DNA of 64,000 nt from Gemmatimonadota bacterium (GCA_003134685.1 PLCA01000016.1:299988-363987), one strand, 5' to 3'. Shown: positions 1 through 8,356, numbered from the stretch's first letter. The notes: generated from the letters alone by a model not told the origin. Program-made: numbers and translations.

Positions 1-15
1 ACCCATGAGGTAGTG

Positions 16-723
16 ATGCAACCGGTCGTAGAAGGTTCGCCGCGCCCCACTGCGCGGACCATCGGCGTCGTTTATCTGCTCTACTTCCTGACGTCAGTCT
101 TCGGCGCACTTCTAATGAAGGGAGTGGTGGTCCCCACCGACGCCGTGGCGACGGCACAAAACCTCCTCGCCCACGAGTCCTTGTACCGATCCGGTTGGGA
201 GGTCGGCCTGGTCGCGAACGCGTTGTACATCGCGGTGACCGCGCTTTTCTATGGCTTGCTCGCGCCGGTGAACCGGAGTCTGGCGATGATGATGGCGTTC
301 TTCAGCCTTTTGGGGTGCACCGTTCAGATCTTCGGCGGCCTCCTGCAGCTGGCCCCTCTCACCATTCTGGGAGACACCCAATTGGCGGGGGCTTTCACGG
401 TCGCCCAGCTGCGGACGGCGGCGCTGCTGTCTTTCAAGCTCTACCCGCTGGTCTTCTACATCTCTCTGGTCCTCTTTGCGCTGTTCGACTCTTTGCTCGG
501 GTATCTGATTTACAAGTCGACCTTTCTCCCGCGCTTTATTGGAGTGTGGTTCATGATTGCGGGTGTGGTCGGGCTCACCTTTCTCTGGCCGCCGCTGGCA
601 CTTCCACTAAGGTTCGTCATAATACCGGTCGGTGGCCTCGCGGAAATCGTCCTGATGCTTTGGCTGATCGTGAAAGGTGTGGAAGTTTCGAGGTGGCGGG
701 AAAAAGCAGGCGCTCCTCTCTAG
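16..723 (+). CDS. DUF4386 family integral membrane protein
   Basis: The 235-residue protein is almost entirely hydrophobic, with about six membrane segments, and matches what I know of the DUF4386 family in length and in the early 'GVVYLLYFLTSVFG' helix. The family has no assigned reaction, so its role in the cytoplasmic membrane is unknown. The track starts at GTG 13, but a GAGG box at 7-10 is better spaced for ATG 16, so I chose that start. It is a single gene followed by about 400 bases without a clear gene. The family assignment is fairly secure; function cannot be inferred. Confidence 0.75.
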   Translation: MQPVVEGSPRPTARTIGVVYLLYFLTSVFGALLMKGVVVPTDAVATAQNLLAHESLYRSGWEVGLVANALYIAVTALFYGLLAPVNRSLAMMMAFFSLLGCTVQIFGGLLQLAPLTILGDTQLAGAFTVAQLRTAALLSFKLYPLVFYISLVLFALFDSLLGYLIYKSTFLPRFIGVWFMIAGVVGLTFLWPPLALPLRFVIIPVGGLAEIVLMLWLIVKGVEVSRWREKAGAPL

Positions 724-1137
724 CGGTCAGCGACTGGCAGCGAGCCGCCTACTCGAGCGTGTGGGTTGCAGCGACCAGGTCATCAAGTGCCGCGAGGAAG
801 GCGGCCGCGCGGGACGGTGAGAGTCGCCCGAGAAGTGCCGACTTCAGTTCCGCGCGGATCTCGCAGGCATCCTGGAGAAGCATCACGTCACTCTGGGTCT
901 GGTGTTTTCACTCGTGAAGACCGGCGTTGCCTACCTGCCGAGTCACGACCTGCAGTCACTCGCCCGTCGTTAATGGCGCGATGCTTTCGTTTGAAGTTCG
1001 GCCGTGGAGTTGGTCAGGACGAAGGCGGCAGTCCGGATGTGCCCAGGTAAATCGAGGGCCGGAGTAACGCTTTGAGCGTCTGCAACTATCCTGACTCGGT
1101 TTCAATTTCCCTGCACGGCGCGTATTCTAAGATTGAA
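724..1137. other. Intergenic stretch, possible MarR-like remnant
   Basis: I see no intact gene here. On the minus strand, codons from about 883 down to a stop at 749-751 read 'RAELKSALLGRLSP...AALDDLVAA', which resembles the C-terminal dimerisation helix of a MarR-type regulator. The frame is closed by a stop shortly upstream and lacks a DNA-binding domain. This could be a decayed regulator or chance similarity. The plus-strand ORFs of the track in this stretch have no recognisable content. Confidence 0.25.
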
Positions 1138-2598
1138 ATGAGCTCCGATGAGCAGTCAGTCGAACGCGGGTCGGCTTTGGGAGTCGACGGGCTTGCCCGT
1201 CTGGACGTCGTGCTTCGCCAAAACGAGCTCGAGTGGCGCCACATCACCGATGCGATTGCGGTGAATGTCGTCGTTCAGAGCACGACGGGTACGTGTCTGT
1301 TTGCCAACCGTACCGCGCTCGAGTATTGGGGACTCAAACTCGATGACGTGATGGTCGCCAACTACCGTGCTCCGATTCACCCGGATGATGCCGCCCAGAT
1401 GTACGCCCGGCGCCAGGAAGGGTTGGCGAAAGGGATCCCATTCGAGAACGAGTTGCGCTCGCGGCGACAGGACGGAGAGTACCGCTGGTTCCTCTGGCGC
1501 TACATCCCCGTCAGCGACGAGCAGGGACAAATCGTGCGCTGGTACGTTACCGGCACCGACATCGACGATCGCAAGCGCGCCGAAGATCGCATGCGCAACG
1601 AAACTTTCGCCCTGCGCGAAGACATTGACCGCGCTTCGATGTTCGAGGAGATCGTCGGCTCCTCGCACGCACTCCAACGTGTTCTCACACAAGTCACAAA
1701 AGTCGCCCACACCGACGCCACGGTCCTCATACTCGGCGAGACCGGAACCGGCAAAGAGCTGGTCGCTCGCGCCATTCACAAGAGATCGCGCCGAGCGGGC
1801 GGAGCGTTCATTCTCGTGAACTGCGCGGCAATTCCGCCTTCGCTCATCGCGTCCGAGCTGTTCGGACACGAGAAAGGCGCGTTCACTGGCGCCCTGCAGC
1901 GGCGACTCGGACGGTTCGAGGCAGCCGATCGCGGCACGATCTTCCTCGACGAAATCGGCGAGCTGCCACCTGAGGCGCAGGTCGCGCTGCTGCGCGTGCT
2001 GCAGGAGCGGGAAATCGAGCGTGTCGGCAGCAGTCATCCAATTCCCGTCGACGTGCGCGTTCTTGCCGCTACCAATCGGGATCTCGAGGCGGCTGTCGAG
2101 CGTGGGACGTTCCGCGAGGATCTCTATTATCGGCTGAACGTCTTTCCCATCCGCCTGCCTCCACTACGCGAGCGAGTCGAAGACATTCCCATCCTCGTCG
2201 AGTATCTGGTCGACCGCTACGCGAAACAGGTTGGGAAAATCATTCGCAACATCGAAAAGCACACGTTGCAGCTGTTGCAGGCTTACGACTGGCCGGGCAA
2301 CGTGCGCGAGCTGCAGAACGTGATCGAGCGGGCGATAGTTCTTGTAGAGGGAGAAACCTTTGCCATCGATGGCTCATGGCTCACGAGCAAGCGAAGCAAG
2401 TCCTCGAATGGAACCGCGCGGCCCGTGACCTCTCTCGCCAATGGCGAGAAGGAATTGATCGAGGCCGCGCTCGCAGAATCCGACGGACGAGTTTCCGGCC
2501 CGCGGGGCGCGGCGGCGAAGCTTGGCATCCCGCGCCAGACTCTCGAATGGAAGATTCGCGCGCTCAAAATCGACAAGCTCGCGTTCCGTAAACGCTGA
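1138..2598 (+). CDS. PAS domain sigma54-dependent transcriptional activator
   Basis: This is a bacterial enhancer-binding protein of 486 residues. A PAS domain (about 35-145, ending in the PAC-like '[16 protein letters not shown]') is followed by an AAA+ domain with Walker A 'GETGTGKE' (near 199), the sigma54-contacting loop GAFTGA (near 247) and Walker B 'IFLDEIGE' (near 267). A Fis-type helix-turn-helix closes the protein (437 onwards). The family binds upstream sites and hydrolyses ATP to open sigma54 promoters. The PAS domain suggests control by a small ligand or redox state, and there is no receiver domain. The track starts upstream at TTG 1072; ATG 1138 gives the usual N-terminus. The last ten codons are duplicated 1.3 kb downstream (see repeats). 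Confidence 0.9.
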   Translation: MSSDEQSVERGSALGVDGLARLDVVLRQNELEWRHITDAIAVNVVVQSTTGTCLFANRTALEYWGLKLDDVMVANYRAPIHPDDAAQMYARRQEGLAKGIPFENELRSRRQDGEYRWFLWRYIPVSDEQGQIVRWYVTGTDIDDRKRAEDRMRNETFALREDIDRASMFEEIVGSSHALQRVLTQVTKVAHTDATVLILGETGTGKELVARAIHKRSRRAGGAFILVNCAAIPPSLIASELFGHEKGAFTGALQRRLGRFEAADRGTIFLDEIGELPPEAQVALLRVLQEREIERVGSSHPIPVDVRVLAATNRDLEAAVERGTFREDLYYRLNVFPIRLPPLRERVEDIPILVEYLVDRYAKQVGKIIRNIEKHTLQLLQAYDWPGNVRELQNVIERAIVLVEGETFAIDGSWLTSKRSKSSNGTARPVTSLANGEKELIEAALAESDGRVSGPRGAAAKLGIPRQTLEWKIRALKIDKLAFRKR

Positions 2599-2630
2599 GC
2601 TCTCGCTCGCCAACGGATTGGCAATTGCCA
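2569..2630 (+). repeat. Direct repeat copy A: activator 3' end plus palindrome (attL-like)
   Basis: Bases 2569-2598 encode the last residues IDKLAFRKR and stop of the sigma54 activator. The same 30 bases recur at 3861-3890 with 28 matches. Both differences are at third codon positions and synonymous. About 20 bases further on, both copies carry the palindrome TGGCAATTGCCA (here 2619-2630). The arrangement is what remains when an element enters the 3' end of a gene and supplies its own replacement end. The flanking roles attL/attR are inferred; no integrase lies between the copies. Confidence 0.7.
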
Positions 2631-2681
2631 GCTGATAAGCACTCCATCCATATCAAAGACAATGGCTTGTGTTCGCGTCAT
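2631..2681 (-). pseudogene. N-terminal fragment of a HAD-superfamily hydrolase
   Basis: From ATG 2681 the minus strand reads MTRTQ followed by 'AIVFDMDGVLI', the canonical first motif (DxDGVLxDS) of HAD phosphatases with the nucleophile Asp. After this the sequence runs into repeat copy A and continues as low-meaning residues, so only about 16 codons survive. The fragment lies 20 bases downstream of the MFS stop and in the same direction. E. coli pairs a YbjJ-type MFS gene with a HAD phosphatase gene (ybjI), so this was probably the second gene of an MFS-HAD operon cut off at the repeat junction. Confidence 0.6.
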
Positions 2682-2701
2682 AGGCTTTGTCCAAAGTTCG
2701 T

Positions 2702-3847
2702 TCAGTGAGGATTTTCGACCGTCAAATATTTGGCGAAGATCGGCACACACGCCTGGAGGGCGGCCAGAAACCAGAACGCACTATGCAAGCCGATCCCCTT
2801 GGACAAGAAGCCAATGACGGCTGGCCCCGTCAGCATGCCCGCGTAACCCGACGTGGTGAGGGCAGCAACGGCCAATCCCTTAGGCATTGTGTGTTGCGTA
2901 CCCGCGAGTCTGAACAAGATAGGCACGACGTTTCCGGCTCCGAGGCCCACAAAGACGAAACCGACAAGCCCGATCCATGCGACCGGCGCGAGGAGGAGGC
3001 CGCACAATCCCAGAAGCGCTGTCACCCCACCAAGTGTCAGCACAATTCGGTTCCCGAATCGCGCCACGATGTCATCGCCGGCGAAACGGCTGAACGTCAT
3101 CGCGATGGAGAAAAGCATGTATCCCAGCCCCCCGTGCGCAGCAGAGACGAGGTGCTCGCCGACGAGCAAAAGCGCACTCCAGTCAAGCAGAGCCCCCTCA
3201 ACCAAGAATGAGATGGCCGCGACGATAGCGATGACGAGCACGACACCTCTCGGAATCGCAAAAAGAGGTTGTTTAGTTCTCTCTCGATTCGAGAGCATGC
3301 GCGGAAGGGCCACAAGAATCAGTGAGACAAGAATAGTGGAGCTAAGGATTGTGCTTGAGCTAGGTGCGATTCCTCGAGAAAGAAGAGCCGTCACGATTCC
3401 CGAACCCAGAAAGCCACCAATGCTGAAGAGTGCATGAAATCCAGACATCAACGGCTTCTCAGAAGCGCGCTCAACATCTACAGCGTGCAAGTTCATTGCA
3501 ATATCCAGCGATCCCAGAAAAGCCCCGAAGGCGAACAGCGCAACTCCAAGTGTGATCGGCGACGAGACGATGCTCAAGAGCGGCAATATGACCGCCAGTC
3601 CTACACCGCCCCAAAGTACGATCGGCTTGCTACTGAAGCGCGCGCTCAGATTCGCCGCGAGCGGCATCGCCACAATAGAACCGGCGCCCATGAGGAGGAG
3701 GACCAGCCCCATTGTGTCGTCGCCGAGATGGCAGCGAGTCTTAGCAAAAGGCACTAAGGGAGCCCAGCAAGCTACACCGAACCCTGCGGCGACGAACGCC
3801 AGCCTGGTCGCCAGCTTTGCGCGTGATTGATACGCATCCTCTGTCAT
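2702..3847 (-). CDS. YbjJ-like MFS transporter
   Basis: The 381-residue protein has about twelve membrane helices and the small-residue-rich pattern of the major facilitator superfamily. It looks most like the YbjJ/FucP-related branch ('GFGVACWAPLVPFAK' in helix 1, 'GSLDIAMNLHAVDVE' in helix 4). The substrate is unknown. The track extends the frame to 3967, but those codons translate repeat copy B. ATG 3847 has a GGGGA box seven bases upstream and gives a normal N-terminus. The gene is visibly less GC-rich than its neighbours, sits between two copies of the activator 3' end, and is followed by a broken HAD gene. All three point to horizontal acquisition. Confidence 0.8.
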   Translation of the reverse strand: MTEDAYQSRAKLATRLAFVAAGFGVACWAPLVPFAKTRCHLGDDTMGLVLLLMGAGSIVAMPLAANLSARFSSKPIVLWGGVGLAVILPLLSIVSSPITLGVALFAFGAFLGSLDIAMNLHAVDVERASEKPLMSGFHALFSIGGFLGSGIVTALLSRGIAPSSSTILSSTILVSLILVALPRMLSNRERTKQPLFAIPRGVVLVIAIVAAISFLVEGALLDWSALLLVGEHLVSAAHGGLGYMLFSIAMTFSRFAGDDIVARFGNRIVLTLGGVTALLGLCGLLLAPVAWIGLVGFVFVGLGAGNVVPILFRLAGTQHTMPKGLAVAALTTSGYAGMLTGPAVIGFLSKGIGLHSAFWFLAALQACVPIFAKYLTVENPH

Positions 3848-3860
3848 GGAAATCCCCGAA

Positions 3861-3922
3861 ATCGACAAGCTCGCCTTCCGAAAACGCTGACGCCCAAGCG
3901 CTAACATATTGGCAATTGCCAA
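3861..3922 (+). repeat. Direct repeat copy B: displaced activator 3' end plus palindrome (attR-like)
   Basis: Bases 3861-3890 encode IDKLAFRKR and a stop in the same frame as the end of the sigma54 activator, without the rest of that gene. The two mismatches to copy A are synonymous, as expected if both ends evolved as coding sequence before being brought together. The perfect 14-base palindrome TTGGCAATTGCCAA follows at 3909-3922. Confidence 0.7.
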
Positions 3923-3930
3923 CTGATTGG
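3909..3930. promoter_or_regulatory. Perfect palindrome TTGGCAATTGCCAA with a third half-site
   Basis: The 14-base perfect palindrome is followed after four bases by another TTGGC, so three TTGGC/GCCAA half-sites are arrayed in about 22 bases. It lies in the gap between the divergent MFS gene (start 3847) and STAS gene (start 4004), where an operator would be expected. A near copy with CCAA, TTGGC and GCCAG half-sites lies at 2611-2630. Operator function and the binding protein are inferred; the adjacent sigma54 activator is a candidate. Confidence 0.4.
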
Positions 3931-4003
3931 CACCGCCGAAAAATCTAACTCGCAGTACGACACGCACTTAGCGGTGGCGCAGCGTGTGCTTTCTGTTTCG
4001 TGC

Positions 4004-4282
4004 ATGACGCTCAAAATCGAGAGCGCGTTCGATGGCAAAACTGCGACGCTACGGCTGAGCGGCCGTATCGAGGAGGATCACCTCGCCGCGATTCAGGAAG
4101 AGGTCAGACGCTACCACCCGCGCCTCGCGTTCGACCTCGGCGAGGCGACACTGGTCGACAGAGAGGTGGTGCGTTTCCTCGCCGAGCGAGAAGTGGAAGG
4201 CGTCGAGCTGGTCGATTGCCCCCGATACATCCGCGAATGGATCGCCCGGGAGCGGAGCCGGGAATTTCCAACCAACCCTTAG
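4004..4282 (+). CDS. Small STAS-like domain protein
   Basis: The 92-residue protein has the beta-alpha pattern of STAS/anti-anti-sigma domains: 'IESAFDGKTATLRLSGRI', then a central 'LAFDLGEATLVDREVVRFL' strand-helix. No phosphorylatable Ser stands at the usual place (Asp-Arg-Glu is there), so it may be a non-switching STAS relative. ATG 4004 is preferred over the track GTG 3974 because homologous N-termini begin with this strand. It is the first gene of a tight plus-strand series, 15 bases before the MBL gene. The domain call is moderate; the partner is unknown. Confidence 0.6.
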   Translation: MTLKIESAFDGKTATLRLSGRIEEDHLAAIQEEVRRYHPRLAFDLGEATLVDREVVRFLAEREVEGVELVDCPRYIREWIARERSREFPTNP

Positions 4283-4297
4283 AGAGGAGAACTAGCT

Positions 4298-5356
4298 GTG
4301 ACCCCGATCAATGAGCTGGGAGTCCCGCGCCGCGATTTTCTCAAGCTCGCTGGGCTCGGCGTCGCCGGCGCGGCGCTGAACCAGAAAATGCCGGCCTCGA
4401 ATGGTCTCCACGTGCTTGACCTCCCCGATTATGCGCCGGTCCCTAAATCAGCGCTTGGCCCTGCGCTCAACGCACAAGGCTACTACGTCGGACGCGTGGA
4501 GAAGAATCTCTACTGGGTCACCGACGGCACGTATCAGTCGGCGTTTCTAACCACCAAAGACGGCGTAGTGCTGCTCGACGCGCCGCCGACGATTGGCCAC
4601 AACATTCAGCGCGCGGTGGACGAAATCGCCGCCGCCAACGGCGTCAGCAACAAGGTGAAGTATCTCATCTATACGCATCACCACGCCGATCATGGGGGCG
4701 CGTCGTCGTTGTTCGGCAAGGACGTCGTTCGCATCGGGCACGAGGAAACGCGAAAGCTCCTGATACGCGACAACGATAAGGCGAGGCCGGCGCCGGAGGA
4801 AATCTTCCAGGACCGCCGCACTCTCCACATCGGCGGCAGTCGTATCGAGCTCGCCTGGCAGGGATCCAATCACTCGCCCGACAACATCTACATCCACCTG
4901 CCCGATCACGACACTTTGATGCTCGTCGACATCGTGAACTCGGGCTGGGCGCCGGTTTACATCTGCAATCTCACCGAGGACGTTGTGGGATACATGGCGG
5001 CGCCGGAGAAAGCGCTCGCGTACCCATGGAAGCATTTCATCGGCGGCCACCTCGGCAGGCTCGGCACGCGCGACGATGTGACTCTACATCAACAGTATAT
5101 GGCTGACATCGCCGACAGCGTCAGGAAGACGCTGCCGACGATCGATCCGACTCCGTACTTCCAGAAATACGGCGAGAACGCCTGGGCGGGCGTAAAGGGT
5201 TACCTGGACGCGTGCACCGATGCCGCCGCCGCGCCAGTGGTCAAGAAGTACACCGGGGTTCTCGCGGCCGCCGATGTCTTTACCGCCAGCACGACATTCT
5301 GGGTCATGGAATCGCTCCGCCTCGACCTGGGCTTCGCCTCGTGGGTCCATCCGTAA
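4298..5356 (+). CDS. Tat-exported metallo-beta-lactamase fold hydrolase
   Basis: A twin-arginine signal ('RRDFLKLAGLGVAGAAL', residues 11-27) precedes an MBL-fold domain with the zinc motif THHHADHGG near residue 125, and later conserved Asp and His residues ('DHDTLMLVDIV', 'GGHLGR'). It should act outside the cytoplasm as a zinc hydrolase of the broad SoxH/quinoprotein-associated type; the substrate cannot be read from sequence. The GTG start is supported by an AGAGGAG box. The gene lies 15 bases after the STAS gene and 19 before the YcaC-like hydrolase, which suggests one operon of small-molecule conversion enzymes. Confidence 0.85.
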   Translation: MTPINELGVPRRDFLKLAGLGVAGAALNQKMPASNGLHVLDLPDYAPVPKSALGPALNAQGYYVGRVEKNLYWVTDGTYQSAFLTTKDGVVLLDAPPTIGHNIQRAVDEIAAANGVSNKVKYLIYTHHHADHGGASSLFGKDVVRIGHEETRKLLIRDNDKARPAPEEIFQDRRTLHIGGSRIELAWQGSNHSPDNIYIHLPDHDTLMLVDIVNSGWAPVYICNLTEDVVGYMAAPEKALAYPWKHFIGGHLGRLGTRDDVTLHQQYMADIADSVRKTLPTIDPTPYFQKYGENAWAGVKGYLDACTDAAAAPVVKKYTGVLAAADVFTASTTFWVMESLRLDLGFASWVHP

Positions 5357-5375
5357 ACGGGATTTCGAAAACATC

Positions 5376-5990
5376 ATGACCACTGGAACGAGACGCGATC
5401 CGCGCGCCGATCATCTCATCACACCGGAGAATGCGGCGCTGATCGTGATCGACTATCAGCCGTCGCAGGTGGCGGCAGTTCGATCGATGGACCACAGCCT
5501 TTTGGTGAAGAACGTAGTGTCGACGGCGAAGACCGCGAAGGCATTCGGGCTGCCGATCGTTCATTCGACGGTCAACGTCGCGTCCGGTCGCCAAAAGCCC
5601 ACTGTTCCAGAGTTGGCTGAGGTGCTCGAGGGCAACACGCCGATCGATCGGACGAGCATCAACTCGTGGGAAGACGCCGACTTCGTTGCGGCGGTGCGAA
5701 GCACAGGGCGACGGAAACTCATCTTCTGCGCGCTGTGGACAGAGGTCTGCATGGCGTTTCCGGCGCTCGATGCTTTACGGGAGGGCTTCGAGGTGTATCC
5801 CGTCGTCGACGCGATCGGCGGCACCTCCTTCGAAGCACATCGCGCCGGTCTGGAACGTGTCACTCTTGCTGGAGCACAGCCGATAAGCTGGGTGGCGCTG
5901 GCGTGCGAGCTTCAACGGGATTGGGCGCGTGTCGAGACAGTTCCACAAGTGATCCAAATAGTGCTCACCGAGCGCCTACTCCAGGAATGA
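5376..5990 (+). CDS. YcaC-like cysteine hydrolase (isochorismatase superfamily)
   Basis: The 204-residue protein has the isochorismatase fold: the Asp of 'VIDYQPSQ' near residue 25, a central Lys region, and the catalytic Cys in 'ALWTEVCMAFPALDAL' near residue 125. That Cys motif is characteristic of E. coli YcaC-type hydrolases, whose physiological substrate is unsettled. The track ORF begins far upstream at 5220 inside the MBL gene; ATG 5376 is the natural start. It sits between the MBL hydrolase and the NmrA-like reductase in the same operon-like run. Confidence 0.85.
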   Translation: MTTGTRRDPRADHLITPENAALIVIDYQPSQVAAVRSMDHSLLVKNVVSTAKTAKAFGLPIVHSTVNVASGRQKPTVPELAEVLEGNTPIDRTSINSWEDADFVAAVRSTGRRKLIFCALWTEVCMAFPALDALREGFEVYPVVDAIGGTSFEAHRAGLERVTLAGAQPISWVALACELQRDWARVETVPQVIQIVLTERLLQE

Positions 5991-6017
5991 ACAACACGTG
6001 ATGAAGGGGAGAACGAC

Positions 6018-6932
6018 ATGTCAGGCAAGTTGAACGTGCTCGTGACGGGCGCGACAGGGAAACAAGGCGGCCATCTCGTAAGCGAGCTGCTGGCACGCGG
6101 GCACTCGGTTCGCGCGTTGACGAGGAAGCCGGAGTCGCCGGCCGCGGCGGCGCTGGCGGAACGAGGCGTCACGATCGTTCCAGGCGACTTCGACGATCAG
6201 GCAAGCCTCGAGCGCGCCGCGCGTGGCGTCGATACCGTCTTCGCCATGTCGACGCCGTTCGAGAGCGGAGAAAAAACCGAAACACGCGAGGGGATCAACC
6301 TCGTTCGCGCGGCGGCGACGGCGGGCGTCAAGCATCTCGTCTACACGTCGGTGGCCGGCGCCGACCGAGCGACAGGCATTCCACATTTCGACAGCAAGTT
6401 CGAGGTCGAGAAAGAGATACGACGGTCAGGCGTACCGTTCACGATCGTCGCGCCAGTCTTCTTCATGGACAACTTTCTCGCCGACTGGATGGCGCCCGGC
6501 ATCGCACAAGGGTCGATCGCGATGGCATTGCCTGCCACGCGTCGTCTGCAGCAGATCGCGGTCTCGGATATCGCGCAGTTCGCCGCGCTCGTCATCGAAC
6601 GTCGTGAGAGTTTCCTCGGCAAGCGAATCGACATCGCGTCTGACGAGCTGACTGGCGCGACGGCGGCCGCGGCAATCAGTGAAGTATCGGGCCGGCAGAT
6701 CAAGTACACGGCGCTTCCGATCGACGCAGTGCGTCAGTTCAACGAAGATCAAGCGCGCATGTTCGAGTGGTTCGACCGCGTGGGATACGACGCGGACGTC
6801 GTCGGTCTTCGATCGCTCTATCCCGAAGTCGCCTGGCACCGCTTCAGCATCTGGGCTCGCGAGCAGCGCTGGTCCTGGGCTGAAACACGGACCGCAGGAG
6901 GTAGAGAGAATGCAACCGCAGATGCTCGATGA
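6018..6932 (+). CDS. NmrA-like NAD(P)-binding protein
   Basis: The protein is an atypical short-chain dehydrogenase of the NmrA/HSCARG group. A Rossmann glycine motif GATGKQG lies at residues 11-17, followed by 'VTIVPGDFDDQASLERA' and 'VKHLVYTSVAGAD', where the usual catalytic Tyr-x3-Lys is absent, as in NmrA-type redox sensors. Such proteins bind NAD(P) and either reduce quinones or act as regulators. The start is supported by a GGGGAG box. Its last 23 bases overlap the start of the downstream esterase, indicating translational coupling. Confidence 0.85.
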   Translation: MSGKLNVLVTGATGKQGGHLVSELLARGHSVRALTRKPESPAAAALAERGVTIVPGDFDDQASLERAARGVDTVFAMSTPFESGEKTETREGINLVRAAATAGVKHLVYTSVAGADRATGIPHFDSKFEVEKEIRRSGVPFTIVAPVFFMDNFLADWMAPGIAQGSIAMALPATRRLQQIAVSDIAQFAALVIERRESFLGKRIDIASDELTGATAAAAISEVSGRQIKYTALPIDAVRQFNEDQARMFEWFDRVGYDADVVGLRSLYPEVAWHRFSIWAREQRWSWAETRTAGGRENATADAR

Positions 6933-7866
6933 CCCGGCCGTGAAACCGGCTTGGCTGGCTGTCCATCCGGTCAGCCAGAAGGATTCCCTCGCGGCGACAG
7001 CTCTACGATCTGCCGTTGCAGCATTCAAAGGCAAGCTCGCGGGAACCGCTGCCCGCGGTCCGTTCGACGACGTCATGGAGCGAGTCGCGGCTCTCACGGA
7101 CGTGACCTTCGAAGCCGATATAGTCGGAGGGATCCCCGGTTTTTGGGCGAAACCGGCGCGGTCGCAAAAGGGCGCGGCGATCATTCACGTGCATGGTGGC
7201 TGGTTCAACTTCGGAACCGCCCGCGCGTACCGGAATCTCGTCGGGCACATCGCATCGAGCGCTGGAGCTGATGCTTTCATACCCGATTATCGGCTCGCTC
7301 CCGAGCATGTCTTTCCTGCCGCGGTTACGGACGTCGAGGCATGCTATCGCGGACTGGTTGGCAAAGGGATCAAAAAGATCGCGGTGGTCGGCGACTCGGC
7401 CGGAGGCACTCTGGCGCTCGTGCTTCTCTCAATCGCGTCCGCGCAGGCCGACAAAGGTGGCGTAGCTCCCGTAGGCGCGGTTGCAATTTCGCCGGTGACC
7501 GACCTCGCACTTACAGGTGAGAGCTACGAGACACGCGCGGAAGCGGATCCGTACTTCACCAAGCCCCAGGCCGCCGGGCTAGTCGCCTCCTATCTGGGTG
7601 AGACCGATCCGAAGAGCCCTCTGGCGTCGCCGCTGTACGGTGATTTGAGGGGCCTGCCTCCAATCCGCGTTCACGTTGGAGACGACGAAGTGCTGCTCGA
7701 CGACTCGCGCCGTTATGTGGAGCGGGCCGTCGCGGCGGGCGTCGACGCCGAGCTGGACGTATGGATGGGAATGCCGCACGGATTCGTCACAGGTATACGC
7801 GAATTCGACGCTGCTCGACGATCACTCGACGCAATCGGAGCCTTTCTGACCCTGCGGTTGTTGTAA
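6910..7866 (+). CDS. HSL-type alpha/beta hydrolase (esterase)
   Basis: The 318-residue protein is a hormone-sensitive-lipase family carboxylesterase: oxyanion-hole motif HGGW near residue 95, nucleophile motif GDSAGG near 160, the catalytic acid in 'VHVGDDEVLLDD' and the His in 'MPHGFV' near 289. It lacks a signal peptide and is probably cytoplasmic. The track frame begins at 6679 inside the previous gene; ATG 6910 follows a clear GGAGG box and is the real start. It overlaps the NmrA-like gene by 23 bases and closes this operon-like run. Confidence 0.88.
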   Translation: MQPQMLDDPAVKPAWLAVHPVSQKDSLAATALRSAVAAFKGKLAGTAARGPFDDVMERVAALTDVTFEADIVGGIPGFWAKPARSQKGAAIIHVHGGWFNFGTARAYRNLVGHIASSAGADAFIPDYRLAPEHVFPAAVTDVEACYRGLVGKGIKKIAVVGDSAGGTLALVLLSIASAQADKGGVAPVGAVAISPVTDLALTGESYETRAEADPYFTKPQAAGLVASYLGETDPKSPLASPLYGDLRGLPPIRVHVGDDEVLLDDSRRYVERAVAAGVDAELDVWMGMPHGFVTGIREFDAARRSLDAIGAFLTLRLL

Positions 7867-7933
7867 CCCATGTCGCACTTCGAAGGCGTGTACCGTCCGA
7901 GCTGCACACAACGCGAACCTAAGGAGTTATGTG

Positions 7934-8356
7934 ATGAGTGAGACTACCTATCAAACGACACGCGTTTCCGCTCGTACCCCACTGGCCGCGGTGCTCGGCG
8001 CGACGGCGGCGGCCGTTGCGATCTGGGTCGTGGCGACCGCGGCTGGCGCTGACCTGACCGTCAGCTTCGGCCCCGGTCAACGGATACAGAAGGTCACGGT
8101 GGTCAACGTCGTGGTGGCGGCGCTGGTGGGGTCGCTGGCCGGCTGGGGTCTGCTCGCCTTGCTCCGCCGGTTCACGGCCAAGGCCCGTGCGGTGTGGACC
8201 GTCACCGCGATTGTCGCCGCGCTGTTGTCCCTGGCCGGTCCGCTGTCGGCGATCGCGTCGGCCGGCACCAAGGTGTCGCTGGTTGCGATGCACTTGGCCG
8301 TGGCAACCGTGTTGATCGCAGTCCTACGCCGGACCACACATCAACACACCGGATGA
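7934..8356 (+). CDS. DUF6069 family membrane protein
   Basis: The 140-residue protein has four hydrophobic helices and a conserved 'SFGPGQRIQKVTVVNVVVAA' segment that I recognise from DUF6069 proteins, which are mostly actinobacterial. Its function is unknown. An AAGGAG box precedes both GTG 7931 and ATG 7934; I chose ATG because of spacing. It stands alone after the esterase. Codon use is very GC-rich with actinobacterial flavour, so transfer is plausible but unproven. Confidence 0.7.
   Translation: MSETTYQTTRVSARTPLAAVLGATAAAVAIWVVATAAGADLTVSFGPGQRIQKVTVVNVVVAALVGSLAGWGLLALLRRFTAKARAVWTVTAIVAALLSLAGPLSAIASAGTKVSLVAMHLAVATVLIAVLRRTTHQHTG

Noticed and set aside
749-883. MarR-like C-terminal fragment on the minus strand
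   Set aside because: Similarity is limited to one amphipathic helix; too weak to call a pseudogene.
195-917. 240-residue plus-strand ORF
   Set aside because: Frame-shifted shadow of the DUF4386 gene running into the intergenic stretch.
1156-2037. 293-residue minus-strand ORF
   Set aside because: Antisense of the sigma54 activator; no recognisable domain.
3923-3945. Possible sigma54 promoter (TTGGCAC at 3927)
   Set aside because: The -24-like box is good, but no GC-containing -12 box occurs at the required spacing.
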